A DNA stretch of 64,000 nt from positions 55,644 to 119,643 of the forward strand of contig NZ_JAJCIC010000011.1 in NCBI RefSeq assembly GCF_020554865.1, given 5' to 3'. Below the pieces are notes generated by a model that did no database searches, had not been told where the DNA came from, and worked only from the letters and a program-made list of their open reading frames with translations. The position numbers and the translations under genes were made by a program. This document shows, in pieces, positions 33,695 to 41,483 of this stretch; within the stretch, counting starts at the first letter, position 1, and the number at the start of each line of letters is the position of its first letter. The stretch comes from Lacrimispora sp. 210928-DFI.3.58 (GTDB lineage Bacteria; Bacillota; Clostridia; Lachnospirales; Lachnospiraceae).

Positions 33695-34336
33695 ATGAAA
33701 ATCGCATTAATCAATGAAAACAGCCAGGCAGCAAAGAACTCCATGATCTGTGAGAACTTAAAGAAGATCGTAGAGCCCATGGGCCACACCGTTTACAACT
33801 ACGGCATGTACACCGCTGAGGATGAGACACAGCTTACATACGTTATGAACGGCCTTCTTGCCGCCATCCTCTTAAACTCTAAGGCAGCTGACTATGTTGT
33901 AACTGGCTGCGGCACAGGTGAGGGCGCTATGCTGGCCTGCAACGCATTCCCAGGTGTTCTCTGCGGCCATATCGTAGATTCCGAGGATGCTTTCATGTTT
34001 GCCCAGATCAATGACGGCAACGCCATCGCGCTCCCCTTTGCAAAGGGCTTTGGCTGGGGCGCAGAGCTGAGACTCCAGTACATCTTTGAAAAGCTGTTTG
34101 GCTGCGAGAGCGGCGGCGGATATCCTAAGGAGAGAGTTGTTCCTGAGCAGCGCAACAAGAAGATCCTTGACGGCGTAAAGGAGATCACCCACAAGGATAT
34201 CATGACCATCTTAAAGGAGATCGATCAAGACTTCTTAAAGACAGCGATCAGCGGTGAGAAATTCCAGGAGTACTTCTTCGCCAACTGCCAGGTTCCTGAG
34301 ATCGCAGAGTATTTAAAGGGCGTTTTAAATGCATAA
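33695..34336 (+). CDS. RpiB/LacAB-family sugar-phosphate isomerase, long form
   Basis: The first ~150 residues align with RpiB/LacAB isomerases. The catalytic Cys lies in VVTGCGTGEGAMLACNAFPGVLCG. The usual N-terminal DH pair is not obvious (MKIALINENSQAAKNSMICENLKK). A C-terminal ~60-residue helical extension (VKEITHKDIMTILKEIDQDFLKTAISGEKFQEYFFANC) makes it 213 residues, longer than the ~150 of RpiB. It is last in the TRAP operon. Related proteins isomerise tetrulose or pentulose phosphates; the exact substrate is unknown. AAAAGGAGAATGAAACACT precedes the ATG. Confidence 0.85.
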   Translation: MKIALINENSQAAKNSMICENLKKIVEPMGHTVYNYGMYTAEDETQLTYVMNGLLAAILLNSKAADYVVTGCGTGEGAMLACNAFPGVLCGHIVDSEDAFMFAQINDGNAIALPFAKGFGWGAELRLQYIFEKLFGCESGGGYPKERVVPEQRNKKILDGVKEITHKDIMTILKEIDQDFLKTAISGEKFQEYFFANCQVPEIAEYLKGVLNA

Positions 34337-34357
34337 AGGCTCCTGCCCGGAGGGGTA

Positions 34358-34447
34358 TTTTGTTGCACAGGAGGCTCCAGAGGAGTTTCCTGTGTAACAA
34401 AAATGGATGCCAACGGATTCTGCTCCGCCGGCATCCATTTTTATTTA
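34358..34447. terminator. Double-hairpin bidirectional terminator
   Basis: First stem: TTTTGTTGCACAGGA (34358-34372) with TCCTGTGTAACAAAA (34388-34402), one mismatch. Second stem: AAATGGATGCC (34401-34411) with GGCATCCATTT (34430-34440), followed by TTTATTT on the plus strand and TTTTTG on the minus strand. It ends the TRAP operon and the converging small gene at 34461. Confidence 0.9.
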
Positions 34448-34460
34448 ATACTGTTTTCTA

Positions 34461-34778
34461 TCAGCTGTTCAGCATCTTCTTTACGAAGGAACCGATCCCC
34501 TTTTCCTCATACAGAGTTTCCCCTGCATCTCTGGAAACAGCCTCATCGATCTCCTTGCAGTTCATGGTAGCCTTATTCTCCACCTCATGCTTATAATCGG
34601 CAAGGTACTTCTCGATCGCTCCGATCTTATCCACCTTATCTGCAAAGCTCTCCGGTGAAATGTTAAAGGCCTTTAAGATCACATCCAGGTCCTGGTCATT
34701 CCAGTCGCTCAGCACGGTGCTGGAAAGCAGGTCAATTCTCTCTCTAATGCTTGTGCACTGTAAAAATCTCTTGATCAT
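34461..34778 (-). CDS. Hypothetical 105-residue helical protein
   Basis: Not recognised. ATG at 34778 follows GAGGAGGATAAAGCG, a strong ribosome site, and gives 105 residues. The product is soluble and predicted mostly helical (DWNDQDLDVILKAFNISPESFADKVDKIGAIEKYLADYKHEV is its most structured part) and charged. The same frame is open up to 34955, but that would run through the terminator of the cupin operon and a putative promoter, so the short form is preferred. It has its own promoter (34806-34834) and terminator, so it is a single-gene unit between the two sugar loci. Confidence 0.65.
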   Translation of the reverse strand: MIKRFLQCTSIRERIDLLSSTVLSDWNDQDLDVILKAFNISPESFADKVDKIGAIEKYLADYKHEVENKATMNCKEIDEAVSRDAGETLYEEKGIGSFVKKMLNS

Positions 34779-34805
34779 CGCTTTATCCTCCTCATTGTCG
34801 CTAAT

Positions 34806-34834
34806 ATTATAGTAATGTTCCACCTGTTTTGCAA
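34806..34834 (-). promoter_or_regulatory. Likely promoter of the 105-residue hypothetical gene
   Basis: Minus strand TTGCAA (34829-34834), 17 bp, TATAAT (34806-34811), about 28 bp upstream of the chosen ATG. Confidence 0.6.
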
Positions 34835-34931
34835 TCGGAGAATCCACCAAATGCAGAGACTTATTGATCCGAAATCCCGGCATTATCATAGTGGGCAGCC
34901 GTTTCCAAAGACGAAAGCTTCCCCCATATGC

Positions 34932-34973
34932 GAAAAAGCCGGCGAAAGCAGGCATTCTGCCGCTTCCGCCGAC
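34932..34973 (-). terminator. Terminator of the ABC/transketolase/cupin operon
   Basis: Minus strand stem GTCGGCGGAAGC (34962-34973) with GCTTTCGCCGGC (34938-34949), 12 bp with two wobbles, followed by TTTTTC. It starts 14 bp after the cupin stop. Confidence 0.85.
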
Positions 34974-34986
34974 CTTATACGATCTA

Positions 34987-35382
34987 TTAAGCCAGGCCTC
35001 TTACCGTCTTGATCTGCTCTTCGTCCAGGTTCAGGATATCACTGTTGTCCATAGAGGTGTTGGAATCCTCGATCAGGATCATCTTTGTGTCCTTCTGGGT
35101 AATGGTGTTGTGCCACAGAGTAGCAGGAATGTTGTAGACCTTATCCTTCTCCATCTTCACAGAGCCGAACTCCAGACCGTTCTCTGTCTCGTTTGCATAC
35201 ACAAGAGTGCAGGCTCCCTCGATCAGAACGAACAGCTCGTCTGTCAGATTGTGGCGTTCTAAGCAGTCAACGCCTGTTACATCGTTCGCAGGCTTCCAGT
35301 TCTTGATGCCTACTGTCCACTTTTCATTCTCAAATACTCTCTGCATTCCCTCGCCGGAAAACTCATAATTTAAGATTGTCAT
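34987..35382 (-). CDS. Cupin-domain protein
   Basis: Single-domain cupin of 131 residues. The conserved beta-barrel motifs are ERHNLTDELFVLIEGACTLVY (cupin 1, with His and Glu positions) and KDKVYNIPATLWHNTITQ (cupin 2, with His). It probably binds a metal and acts on or senses a small carbohydrate-derived molecule. Last gene of the second transketolase operon, 32 bp after the transketolase C-subunit. The specific reaction is unknown. A sugar isomerase or epimerase role is plausible only from context. Confidence 0.85.
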   Translation of the reverse strand: MTILNYEFSGEGMQRVFENEKWTVGIKNWKPANDVTGVDCLERHNLTDELFVLIEGACTLVYANETENGLEFGSVKMEKDKVYNIPATLWHNTITQKDTKMILIEDSNTSMDNSDILNLDEEQIKTVRGLA

Positions 35383-35414
35383 TATCCTATTCCTCCGAAT
35401 TTGTCATCTACTGA

Positions 35415-36341
35415 TTATTTCAGCAGCTCTCTTGCAGTTGCAGCTACGTTAGCAGCGGTCAGACCATAAGCTTCAAACAGCTGATCCGGCTTACCGGACT
35501 TACCGAACTTATCCTGGATGCCTACCATGCCGAACTTCGCACCCGGATGTCCAGCCAGAACCTCTGCTACTGCGGAGCCTAAGCCGCCGATCACAGAGTG
35601 CTCTTCCACAGTAACAATGGCCTTGCAGGTCTCGTTCATCTTAAGAACAATGTCCTTGTCGATGGGCTTGATGGTGTGCATGTTCACAACAGCTGCGCTG
35701 ATGCCTTCCTTCTCAAGCTCTGCTGCTGCCTCTAATGCCTTCGGGATCATAAGTCCGCAGGCGATCAGGCATACATCGCTTCCTTCCTTCATCACATTGG
35801 CCTTGCCTGGGATGAATGGGGTATCTGCTGTGGTAATATCATCGCATACAGGTCTTGCAACACGGATGTAAACAGGTCCGTCGATCTCTGCTGCTGCCAT
35901 CACTGCCTTCTCTGTCTCTGCAGGATCGCAGGGAACAAAGATGGTCATATGGGGAAGCTCTCTCATCAGAGCGATATCCTCGATAGACTGGTGGCTTCCG
36001 CCGTCCTCACCTACGCACAGGCCGGAGTGGGAGAAACCGAACTTTACATTACAATTGGTATAGCAGATGGAGTTACGGATCTGCTCAAATGCACGTCCTG
36101 CACCAAACAGTGCGAAGGTGCTTACAAATGGAATATATCCTGTATGTGCGAAGCCTGCTGCTGCACACATCATATTAGCCTCTGCAATACCCATGTTGAA
36201 ATGGCGGTCTGGGTACTCTGCCTGGAACATGCATGTCTGGGTAGCGTGTGCCAGGTCGGCATCAAATACAACTACCTTATCATTTTTTGCGCCTAATTTT
36301 ACTAATGCCTCACCATAAGCAACTCTTAAAGACTTTCCCAT
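35415..36341 (-). CDS. Transketolase, C-terminal subunit (second paralogue)
   Basis: 308-residue pyrimidine-binding/C-terminal half, clearly related to the product at 27815 (LRVAYGEALVKLGAKNDKVVVFDADLAHATQTCMFQAEYPDRHFNMGIAEANMMCAAAG; GEDGGSHQSIEDIALMRELP; VTVEEHSVIGGLGSAVAEVL). Catalytic Glu in GIAEANM is retained. Differences from the first paralogue, for example AEIDGPVYIRVARPVCDDITT, suggest a different acceptor or partner. It lies 4 bp after the N-subunit stop, and both must form one enzyme. RBS-like GAGGTGTAATGAG precedes the ATG. Confidence 0.93.
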   Translation of the reverse strand: MGKSLRVAYGEALVKLGAKNDKVVVFDADLAHATQTCMFQAEYPDRHFNMGIAEANMMCAAAGFAHTGYIPFVSTFALFGAGRAFEQIRNSICYTNCNVKFGFSHSGLCVGEDGGSHQSIEDIALMRELPHMTIFVPCDPAETEKAVMAAAEIDGPVYIRVARPVCDDITTADTPFIPGKANVMKEGSDVCLIACGLMIPKALEAAAELEKEGISAAVVNMHTIKPIDKDIVLKMNETCKAIVTVEEHSVIGGLGSAVAEVLAGHPGAKFGMVGIQDKFGKSGKPDQLFEAYGLTAANVAATARELLK

Positions 36342-36345
36342 CTCA

Positions 36346-37143
36346 TTACACCTCCTGCTCGCTTAACGCTTTCTCAAACTGCTCTTTGTTCATGGGGCTG
36401 CCATGCCATCCGTACTGGTCTTCCATGAAGGAAACACCCTTGCCCTTGATGGTGTTGCAGCAGATGAACTTCGGCTTGCCGGATACAGGAGCCTTCAGAG
36501 CCTCTACGATGGCATTGATATCATGCCCGTCTACCTCGAAGCACTCGAAGCCAAATGCCTCAAACTTCTTTACGATGTTGCCCAGGCTCATAACCTGATC
36601 ATTGGAGCCGTCGATCTGGAGCTTGTTGTAATCCAGCATAAAGGTAAGATTATCCAGCTTATAGTGAGCAGCTGCCATGGAAGCCTCCCATACAAGGCCC
36701 TCCTGGCACTCGCCATCGCCTAATACCGCATATACCTTGTAGTCTGCCTTTGCGTGCTTTGCAGCCAGAGCCAGGCCCATAGCCAGGGAAGCGCCCTGTC
36801 CTAAGGAACCGGTGTTCATATCAACGCCCGGAGTCTTGTTGCAGTCAGGATGACCCTGTAAGTGGCTGCCGATCTGACGAAGGCTTGCCAAATCCTCCTT
36901 CGGGAAGTAGCCTAAATCTGCCAGGATCGCATACAGAGTCGGGCATGCATGACCTTTGCTCAGGACAAAACGGTCGCGGTTCGGATCCTTTGGATTCTTT
37001 GGATCTACCTTCATCACTTCATAATAAAGTGCCATCAGCATTTCCACGCAGGACAGGGACCCGCCGGGATGTCCTGACTGGCAGGCATATAACATCTTTA
37101 AGATTTCAGCCCGCAATTCTTTTGCTTTCTTATCATACTGCAT
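36346..37143 (-). CDS. Transketolase, N-terminal subunit (second paralogue)
   Basis: 265-residue thiamine-diphosphate-binding half with ACQSGHPGGSLSCVEMLMALYYEV, SKGHACPTLYAILADLG, VDMNTGSLGQGASLAMGLALAAK and LGDGECQEGLVWEASMAAAHYKLDNLTFMLDYNKLQIDG. The last motif has DYN where the first paralogue has DNN. ATG at 37143 follows GAGGAGGAAAACACT; the upstream in-frame ATG at 37197 is not needed. It lies 79 bp after the ABC permease gene, in the same operon, so the enzyme probably processes the sugar brought in by that transporter. Confidence 0.93.
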   Translation of the reverse strand: MQYDKKAKELRAEILKMLYACQSGHPGGSLSCVEMLMALYYEVMKVDPKNPKDPNRDRFVLSKGHACPTLYAILADLGYFPKEDLASLRQIGSHLQGHPDCNKTPGVDMNTGSLGQGASLAMGLALAAKHAKADYKVYAVLGDGECQEGLVWEASMAAAHYKLDNLTFMLDYNKLQIDGSNDQVMSLGNIVKKFEAFGFECFEVDGHDINAIVEALKAPVSGKPKFICCNTIKGKGVSFMEDQYGWHGSPMNKEQFEKALSEQEV

Positions 37144-37222
37144 AGTGTTTTCCTCCTCATTATCAATGTCAACCCGCAGATACGCGGGACGGCTCACATC
37201 TTAATCAAAGAACTCCTCTAAT

Positions 37223-38059
37223 TTAACCCTTAACAGCACCTGCTGTCAAGCCTTCTACCAAACGTTTTTGTGCAAAGAAGAACATAATACATACCGGAAT
37301 GATGGTAATGATTCCACCTGCGGTCAGCAGATCCCACTGAACACCCAGCTGGCCGATAAGGCTCTTAAGGGCTACCGGGATGGTACGTGTCTCTGTGTTG
37401 GTGAACATCATTGCGAAGGTATATTCATTCCAGGACTGCATGAAGATATATACTCCGGTCGCTACCAGGCAGGGGCCTAAGATCGGGAGAATGATCTTAA
37501 TAAATGCAGAACCTCTGTTACATCCATCTACCAGCGCAGCTTCCTCTAAAGACATGGGCAGGTCATTTAAGAAGCCCAGCAGCAGCCATACGGAGAAGGG
37601 GATGGTAAATGTGGTATAGGATAATACAAGGGATGTAGGTGTGTAAAGCAGTCCCAGCTTACGCATAATGCTGTACAGAGGAATCAAAAGCAGCACAGTA
37701 GGGAACATGTTGTTGCACAGGAAGGTACACATGAGCACCTTGCGTCCTACAAAGTGGTATCTGGAAAATGCATATGCTGCCATAGTGGAAGCCGTCAGTG
37801 AAACAATGGTACTGAAGGATGCTACGATAAAGCTGTTCTTCATAGCCTCCAGAAAGTTTACAGTTGTGGTAAACAGCTTGCTGTAAGCCTCAAATGTAAT
37901 GTTCTTGGGCCAGTAGGTCACCACTGCTCCGTAGAGCTCCTCTTCCGGCTTTACGGATGTCACGAAGGTCCAGTAAAACGGGAACAGAATGAATATCATA
38001 AGCAGGATAAGCGGAAGGAATACACATACAAAGCGTTTTAAGCCGGATTGTTTTCTCAT
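37223..38059 (-). CDS. Sugar ABC transporter permease, MalG type
   Basis: Inner-membrane subunit of 278 residues with six hydrophobic helices, first at ~12-32. The cytoplasmic coupling motif EEAALVDGCNRGSAFIKIILPILGP (EAA loop) is near residue 185. MFFFAQKRLVEGLTAGAVKG is the typical CUT1 C-terminus. It pairs with the MalF-type product at 38064; the gap is 4 bp. No ATPase gene is in the window unit, so a shared MsmX-type ATPase is presumably used. Confidence 0.93.
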   Translation of the reverse strand: MRKQSGLKRFVCVFLPLILLMIFILFPFYWTFVTSVKPEEELYGAVVTYWPKNITFEAYSKLFTTTVNFLEAMKNSFIVASFSTIVSLTASTMAAYAFSRYHFVGRKVLMCTFLCNNMFPTVLLLIPLYSIMRKLGLLYTPTSLVLSYTTFTIPFSVWLLLGFLNDLPMSLEEAALVDGCNRGSAFIKIILPILGPCLVATGVYIFMQSWNEYTFAMMFTNTETRTIPVALKSLIGQLGVQWDLLTAGGIITIIPVCIMFFFAQKRLVEGLTAGAVKG

Positions 38060-38063
38060 ACTC

Positions 38064-38936
38064 TTACTTCTCCTCCTTAAAATTCATTTTCAGGTACGGC
38101 ACAGCAACAACCAGAAGGCACGCAGCCATAAGAAGCGCCATTGCGGAGGCATAGCCCAGATCCAGTGCATTTCCCTTGTTGTAAATGTAAACGCTCAGGG
38201 TCTGTGTGGAATATGCCGGGCCGCCTTCCGTCATGTTGAAGATAACGTCTACAGAGTTCGCTACCCAGATAATACGCAGCAGGCCGGTTACAAAAATGGT
38301 GTTCTTGATGGAAGGAATCGTAACGTAGATCAGCTTCTGCCATGCAGTCGCTCCATCAATATCAGCCGCCTCGTACATCTCAGTGGACACACCCTGAAGG
38401 GCTGCCAAAAGCATCAAAGCAAAGAATGGAATTCCCTGCCATACAATAGTAACGATCACGCTTGGGAAAGCTGTGGATACCTGAGATAAGAATGGTATTT
38501 TTGTGCTGATGGCATGTATCTTCATGAGCAGGTCATTCAGCACACCGAAGTTTCCATCATAGATCCAGCGCCACATAAGACCGATAAGCACGCCGGGCGT
38601 TACCCATGGGATCATGCTGACTGCACGGACAGCGCCGCGTCCTGCAAACTTCTGGTTCAGCAGAAGGGCAAGAATAAATCCAAACAGGAACTGGAAGCCT
38701 ACACCGGCGATCACCCACACGAGAGTTCTCCAGAGAGCTCCCCAGAAAAGTTTATCAGAAAATGCTGCTATGTAGTTTGCCACCCCATTGAAGGCTATAT
38801 CCTTGGGTCTGCGCAAATCATAGTGCTGGAAGCTCATAATGATCGCATTGATAACCGGAATGAACACCACGCACAGGATAATAAGAACTGCCGGAGCAAC
38901 CAGCAGATATGGCCATATGGATTTCTTCTTGACCAT
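38064..38936 (-). CDS. Sugar ABC transporter permease, MalF type
   Basis: Inner-membrane subunit of 290 residues with six predicted helices. The N-terminus is KKKSIWPYLLVAPAVLIILCVVFIPVINAI and the EAA loop is STEMYEAADIDGATAWQKLIYVTIPSI. ATG at 38936 follows GGGGGATATCGTTC and starts MVKKKSIWPYL. The frame extends to 38990 but there it reads through a strong hairpin, so the short start is used. It forms a heterodimer with the 37223 product and receives sugar from the lipoprotein at 39029. Confidence 0.92.
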   Translation of the reverse strand: MVKKKSIWPYLLVAPAVLIILCVVFIPVINAIIMSFQHYDLRRPKDIAFNGVANYIAAFSDKLFWGALWRTLVWVIAGVGFQFLFGFILALLLNQKFAGRGAVRAVSMIPWVTPGVLIGLMWRWIYDGNFGVLNDLLMKIHAISTKIPFLSQVSTAFPSVIVTIVWQGIPFFALMLLAALQGVSTEMYEAADIDGATAWQKLIYVTIPSIKNTIFVTGLLRIIWVANSVDVIFNMTEGGPAYSTQTLSVYIYNKGNALDLGYASAMALLMAACLLVVAVPYLKMNFKEEK

Positions 38937-38961
38937 GAACGATATCCCCCTTATTGTTTTG

Positions 38962-38991
38962 TATGGGGCTGCATTTGACTGCAGCCCCATA
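38962..38991 (-). terminator. Attenuator-like hairpin after the sugar-binding lipoprotein gene
   Basis: TATGGGGCTGCA (38962-38973) pairs perfectly with TGCAGCCCCATA (38980-38991) around TTTGAC. Only an A-rich tract follows on the minus strand, so it is more likely an mRNA-stabilising or partial terminator element that raises binding-protein yield. It has the same position as the hairpin at 31815-31846 in the TRAP operon. Confidence 0.65.
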
Positions 38992-39028
38992 GTTAATAGT
39001 CACCTATAAATGTATCACAAATCAAAGA

Positions 39029-40372
39029 TTACTTGTACAGCTCAGCCTGTAAGGTCTGCATGCAGTCCTCAGCAGAGATGCTGCCTGTCAGAGCCTGAGC
39101 AACCGTATTCGGCCAAATGGTGGAAATCCACTCAGTTGTAGTATCCAGGATAGGAAGGATACCGGCATAGCCCTGTCCGTCGATAGATGCCTTCATGAAA
39201 CGGTTATCCTGGAAGAAGTCGCCAGCCTGTACAGTCTTGCTTACAGGTACATTGCCGGTGCCTTCACACCACATCTTCTGGCCTTCGCCAGCTGCTAAGT
39301 AGGATACCCACTCAAATGCTGCTTCCTTGTTCTCACAGGACTCAAAGATAACGGTCTCTGTATCACCCATAGAGGTCCACTGACCTACGCCTGCCGGGAA
39401 TGGGAATGCGGATACGTCATCACCAAAGGTAGCTTCCATGTCTGCAGAAGATCCTGTGTGGTGGATCGTCATAGCGGTTAAGCCGGACTTGAAGTTAGCA
39501 ATGATCTCGTTAAAGCCATCGTTTGTTGCTGTCGGAGGTACAAAGCCCTTTGTATAGATATCGATGAAATCCTGCATACCCTGAACAGACTCAGCAGTTG
39601 TCATATCCTCAAAGCTGCCGCCGCGTCCATGTACAAAGCTTCCCCATGGCTCCTGGCCGCCCTTAGCGCCTCTCATACCAAAGCCGTATACATCGGTCTT
39701 GCCGTCGCCGTCTGTATCCATTGTACACTTCTCGATAGCGGTCAAGAATTCCTCATATGTCTTGGGAACTTCTACGCCAGCCTGCTCAAAGTAGGATGGT
39801 CTGTAGTATACATACAGAACCTGAACGTTCCATGGCATTACGTAGATCTTATCGGAACCGCCGGCTTCCTTCATAACATTGTACATGTTCTCGTCAATGT
39901 CATCCTTCTGATCCCATGCATCGATCATTGGAGTAAGGTCAGCTAACAGGTCGTTGTTTACAAACAATGGTGTAGAAGTCAGCTTCCATGTAGCACAGTC
40001 TACATCGCCGCCGCCCATCTTTGCATTGAACAGGTTCTCAGAGTAAGCGCCGCCATCCCATGGTGTCTCCTCGCCAACAACAGTAATGCCCTTGCCGTTC
40101 TCTGCATTGAACTTTGCAATGATCTCCTGCATTAAAGCGGAGTAATCGGTGTTGTCTGCCCAGTAACGGAACTTGATGGTAACAGGCTCGCCCGTGCTCT
40201 CTGCCGGTGCCTCTGCCTCAGAACCTGCCTCTGCTGCAGCTGCAGTGGTCTCTGCCGGTGCTGCTGCGGTGGTTTCCTTGCTGCCTGAGGAGCAGCCTGC
40301 CAGTGTGCCCATAGCGGTAAATGCTGCCATGGCTACTGCCATTGTCTTCTTTGCCAATGCTCTTTTTTTCAT
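39029..40372 (-). CDS. ABC transporter sugar-binding lipoprotein
   Basis: Extracellular solute-binding protein (family 1) of 447 residues. It has a lipoprotein signal peptide ending TLAGC (Cys near 27), then an Ala/Glu/Thr low-complexity tether of ~40 residues, then the two-lobe binding fold (VTIKFRYWADNTDYSALMQEIIAKFNAENGKGITVVGEETPWDG). The gene begins with ATG overlapping the FadR-type regulator stop by 4 bp and is followed by the two permease genes. Substrate is a carbohydrate, unspecified. Confidence 0.94.
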   Translation of the reverse strand: MKKRALAKKTMAVAMAAFTAMGTLAGCSSGSKETTAAAPAETTAAAAEAGSEAEAPAESTGEPVTIKFRYWADNTDYSALMQEIIAKFNAENGKGITVVGEETPWDGGAYSENLFNAKMGGGDVDCATWKLTSTPLFVNNDLLADLTPMIDAWDQKDDIDENMYNVMKEAGGSDKIYVMPWNVQVLYVYYRPSYFEQAGVEVPKTYEEFLTAIEKCTMDTDGDGKTDVYGFGMRGAKGGQEPWGSFVHGRGGSFEDMTTAESVQGMQDFIDIYTKGFVPPTATNDGFNEIIANFKSGLTAMTIHHTGSSADMEATFGDDVSAFPFPAGVGQWTSMGDTETVIFESCENKEAAFEWVSYLAAGEGQKMWCEGTGNVPVSKTVQAGDFFQDNRFMKASIDGQGYAGILPILDTTTEWISTIWPNTVAQALTGSISAEDCMQTLQAELYK

Positions 40373-41076
40373 TTCTTTTCCTCCATTTCCTTCATGTCAT
40401 TTAATGTTTCCCAAACATGCCTCTCAGCCAGGAATTTCGCTTCCATATAATTGCCTTCTGCAATAGCCCTGTAGATACCAGTGTGGCTGCGCTTTGCTCT
40501 TTTGAAGCTTTCCAGGTTATCATGAGTCTCAAAATGGCTTCGCCTGATGGAGTCATTGATGATCGGAACCACTCTGATCAGCACATCATTGTGTGTGCAC
40601 TCCGCCACTGCGGTGTGGAACTGGACATCCATCTCGGCTGTTGCCGTGGTATTGATCTGGATCTGGTCCATCTCCTTCACAAGGCGTTCCAGATTCCTGA
40701 TATCCTGGGGGGTAGCCCTCTGGACTGCAAGACCAGCAATCTGCGGCTCGATCAGCATGCGGGTCTCAAACAGATTCTGGATCAGATTCTCCTGATTGGT
40801 GAAATGCAACCCCAGGGGATCCTCTCCGATACCGGTCCCGGCACTGACAAATGTTCCGCTTCCCTGTCGGATCACAACTACATTCTCCGCACGGAGGAAC
40901 TTCATCGCCTCTCTTAAGGTAGACCGGCTTACGCCAAACAGTTCGGCCAATTCCTTCTCTGTCGGAAGCCTGTCCCCAGGTTTCATCTCCCGCTGGATGA
41001 TCATCATCTTCACCTTTTGGGCGGTCGCCATAGGGAGCACGTCTGCACTGTGATACTCTTTTCCATCTCTACGCAT
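40369..41076 (-). CDS. FadR-subfamily GntR regulator of the ABC/transketolase operon
   Basis: Regulator of 235 residues. The N-terminal winged helix is QKVKMMIIQREMKPGDRLPTEKELAELFGVSRSTLREAMKFLRAENVVVIRQGSGTFVS. The C-terminal FCD-like helical domain has the Asp/His pattern of metal-binding FadR-type sensors (LFETRMLIEPQIAG, DVQFHTAVAECTHN, SHTGIYRAI). ATG at 41076 follows AAGGAGCTGCC. It is the first gene of its operon and its stop overlaps the binding-protein start (ATGA), so it is probably autoregulated together with the transporter and transketolase genes. Confidence 0.92.
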   Translation of the reverse strand: MRRDGKEYHSADVLPMATAQKVKMMIIQREMKPGDRLPTEKELAELFGVSRSTLREAMKFLRAENVVVIRQGSGTFVSAGTGIGEDPLGLHFTNQENLIQNLFETRMLIEPQIAGLAVQRATPQDIRNLERLVKEMDQIQINTTATAEMDVQFHTAVAECTHNDVLIRVVPIINDSIRRSHFETHDNLESFKRAKRSHTGIYRAIAEGNYMEAKFLAERHVWETLNDMKEMEEKK

Positions 41077-41124
41077 GGCAGCTCCTTCCCCGGCTGCGGC
41101 TATTATGCAGCCGTCATATTGCTG

Positions 41125-41135
41125 GGTCTTAGACC
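41125..41135. promoter_or_regulatory. Palindrome in the leader of the FadR-type regulator operon
   Basis: GGTCTTAGACC is an 11-bp perfect inverted repeat about 40 bp after the predicted start and before the ribosome site. It could be the operator of the regulator encoded just downstream; this is inference from position and symmetry only. Confidence 0.35.
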
Positions 41136-41181
41136 TCGCTGTTGACAGTTTATTGGTCATTTTTCTGTTTCATCTGTCACT

Positions 41182-41210
41182 ATATTAGCATAACATATGA
41201 TGTTTGTAAA
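41182..41210 (-). promoter_or_regulatory. Promoter of the ABC/transketolase operon
   Basis: Minus strand TTTACA (41205-41210), 17 bp, TAATAT (41182-41187). The start would be near 41175, about 100 nt before the regulator ATG. Confidence 0.7.
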
Positions 41211-41416
41211 GGTCTTTTTCACATTTTTTTTAATTTTTAGGGCATTTTTTTCGCTTGTACTGGTGTTTTTATCTGTTTTTTCGACCTTTTCGCAAAAAAT
41301 TCATCATACCTTTGTCGTTGTTTTTATACCAATTGGTATGCTGACTGCTGGCTCTGATGGCGCTTTTTTACTGGCTAATCAGGGGCCTGATTTTCCTTCA
41401 ACTATGCAATATGCAT
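41211..41416. other. A/T-rich gap without gene
   Basis: About 200 bp rich in T on the plus strand. The only ordered element seen is the 14-bp palindrome ATACCAATTGGTAT at 41326-41339, which could be a regulator site for the operon transcribed leftward; it is ~150 bp upstream of the predicted start. No coding region is supported. Confidence 0.5.
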
Positions 41417-41456
41417 AATAAAGCGTGCAGAAAACAGGAGTATTTTCTGCACGCTT
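41417..41456 (-). terminator. Terminator of aroC
   Basis: AAGCGTGCAGAAAA (41421-41434) pairs perfectly with TTTTCTGCACGCTT (41443-41456) around CAGGAGTA. The minus strand continues TTATTATG. Confidence 0.85.
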
Positions 41457-41483
41457 AATACAATATCCACAATATTCATATCT

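Noticed and set aside
34779-34955. N-terminal extension of the small hypothetical gene
   Set aside because: The extension would cross the cupin operon terminator and a good promoter, and ATG 34778 has a much better ribosome site.
41326-41339. Perfect palindrome ATACCAATTGGTAT as main operator of the FadR-type regulator
   Set aside because: It is about 150 bp upstream of the predicted start, far for a repressor. Noted as a weak candidate only, inside the gap description.
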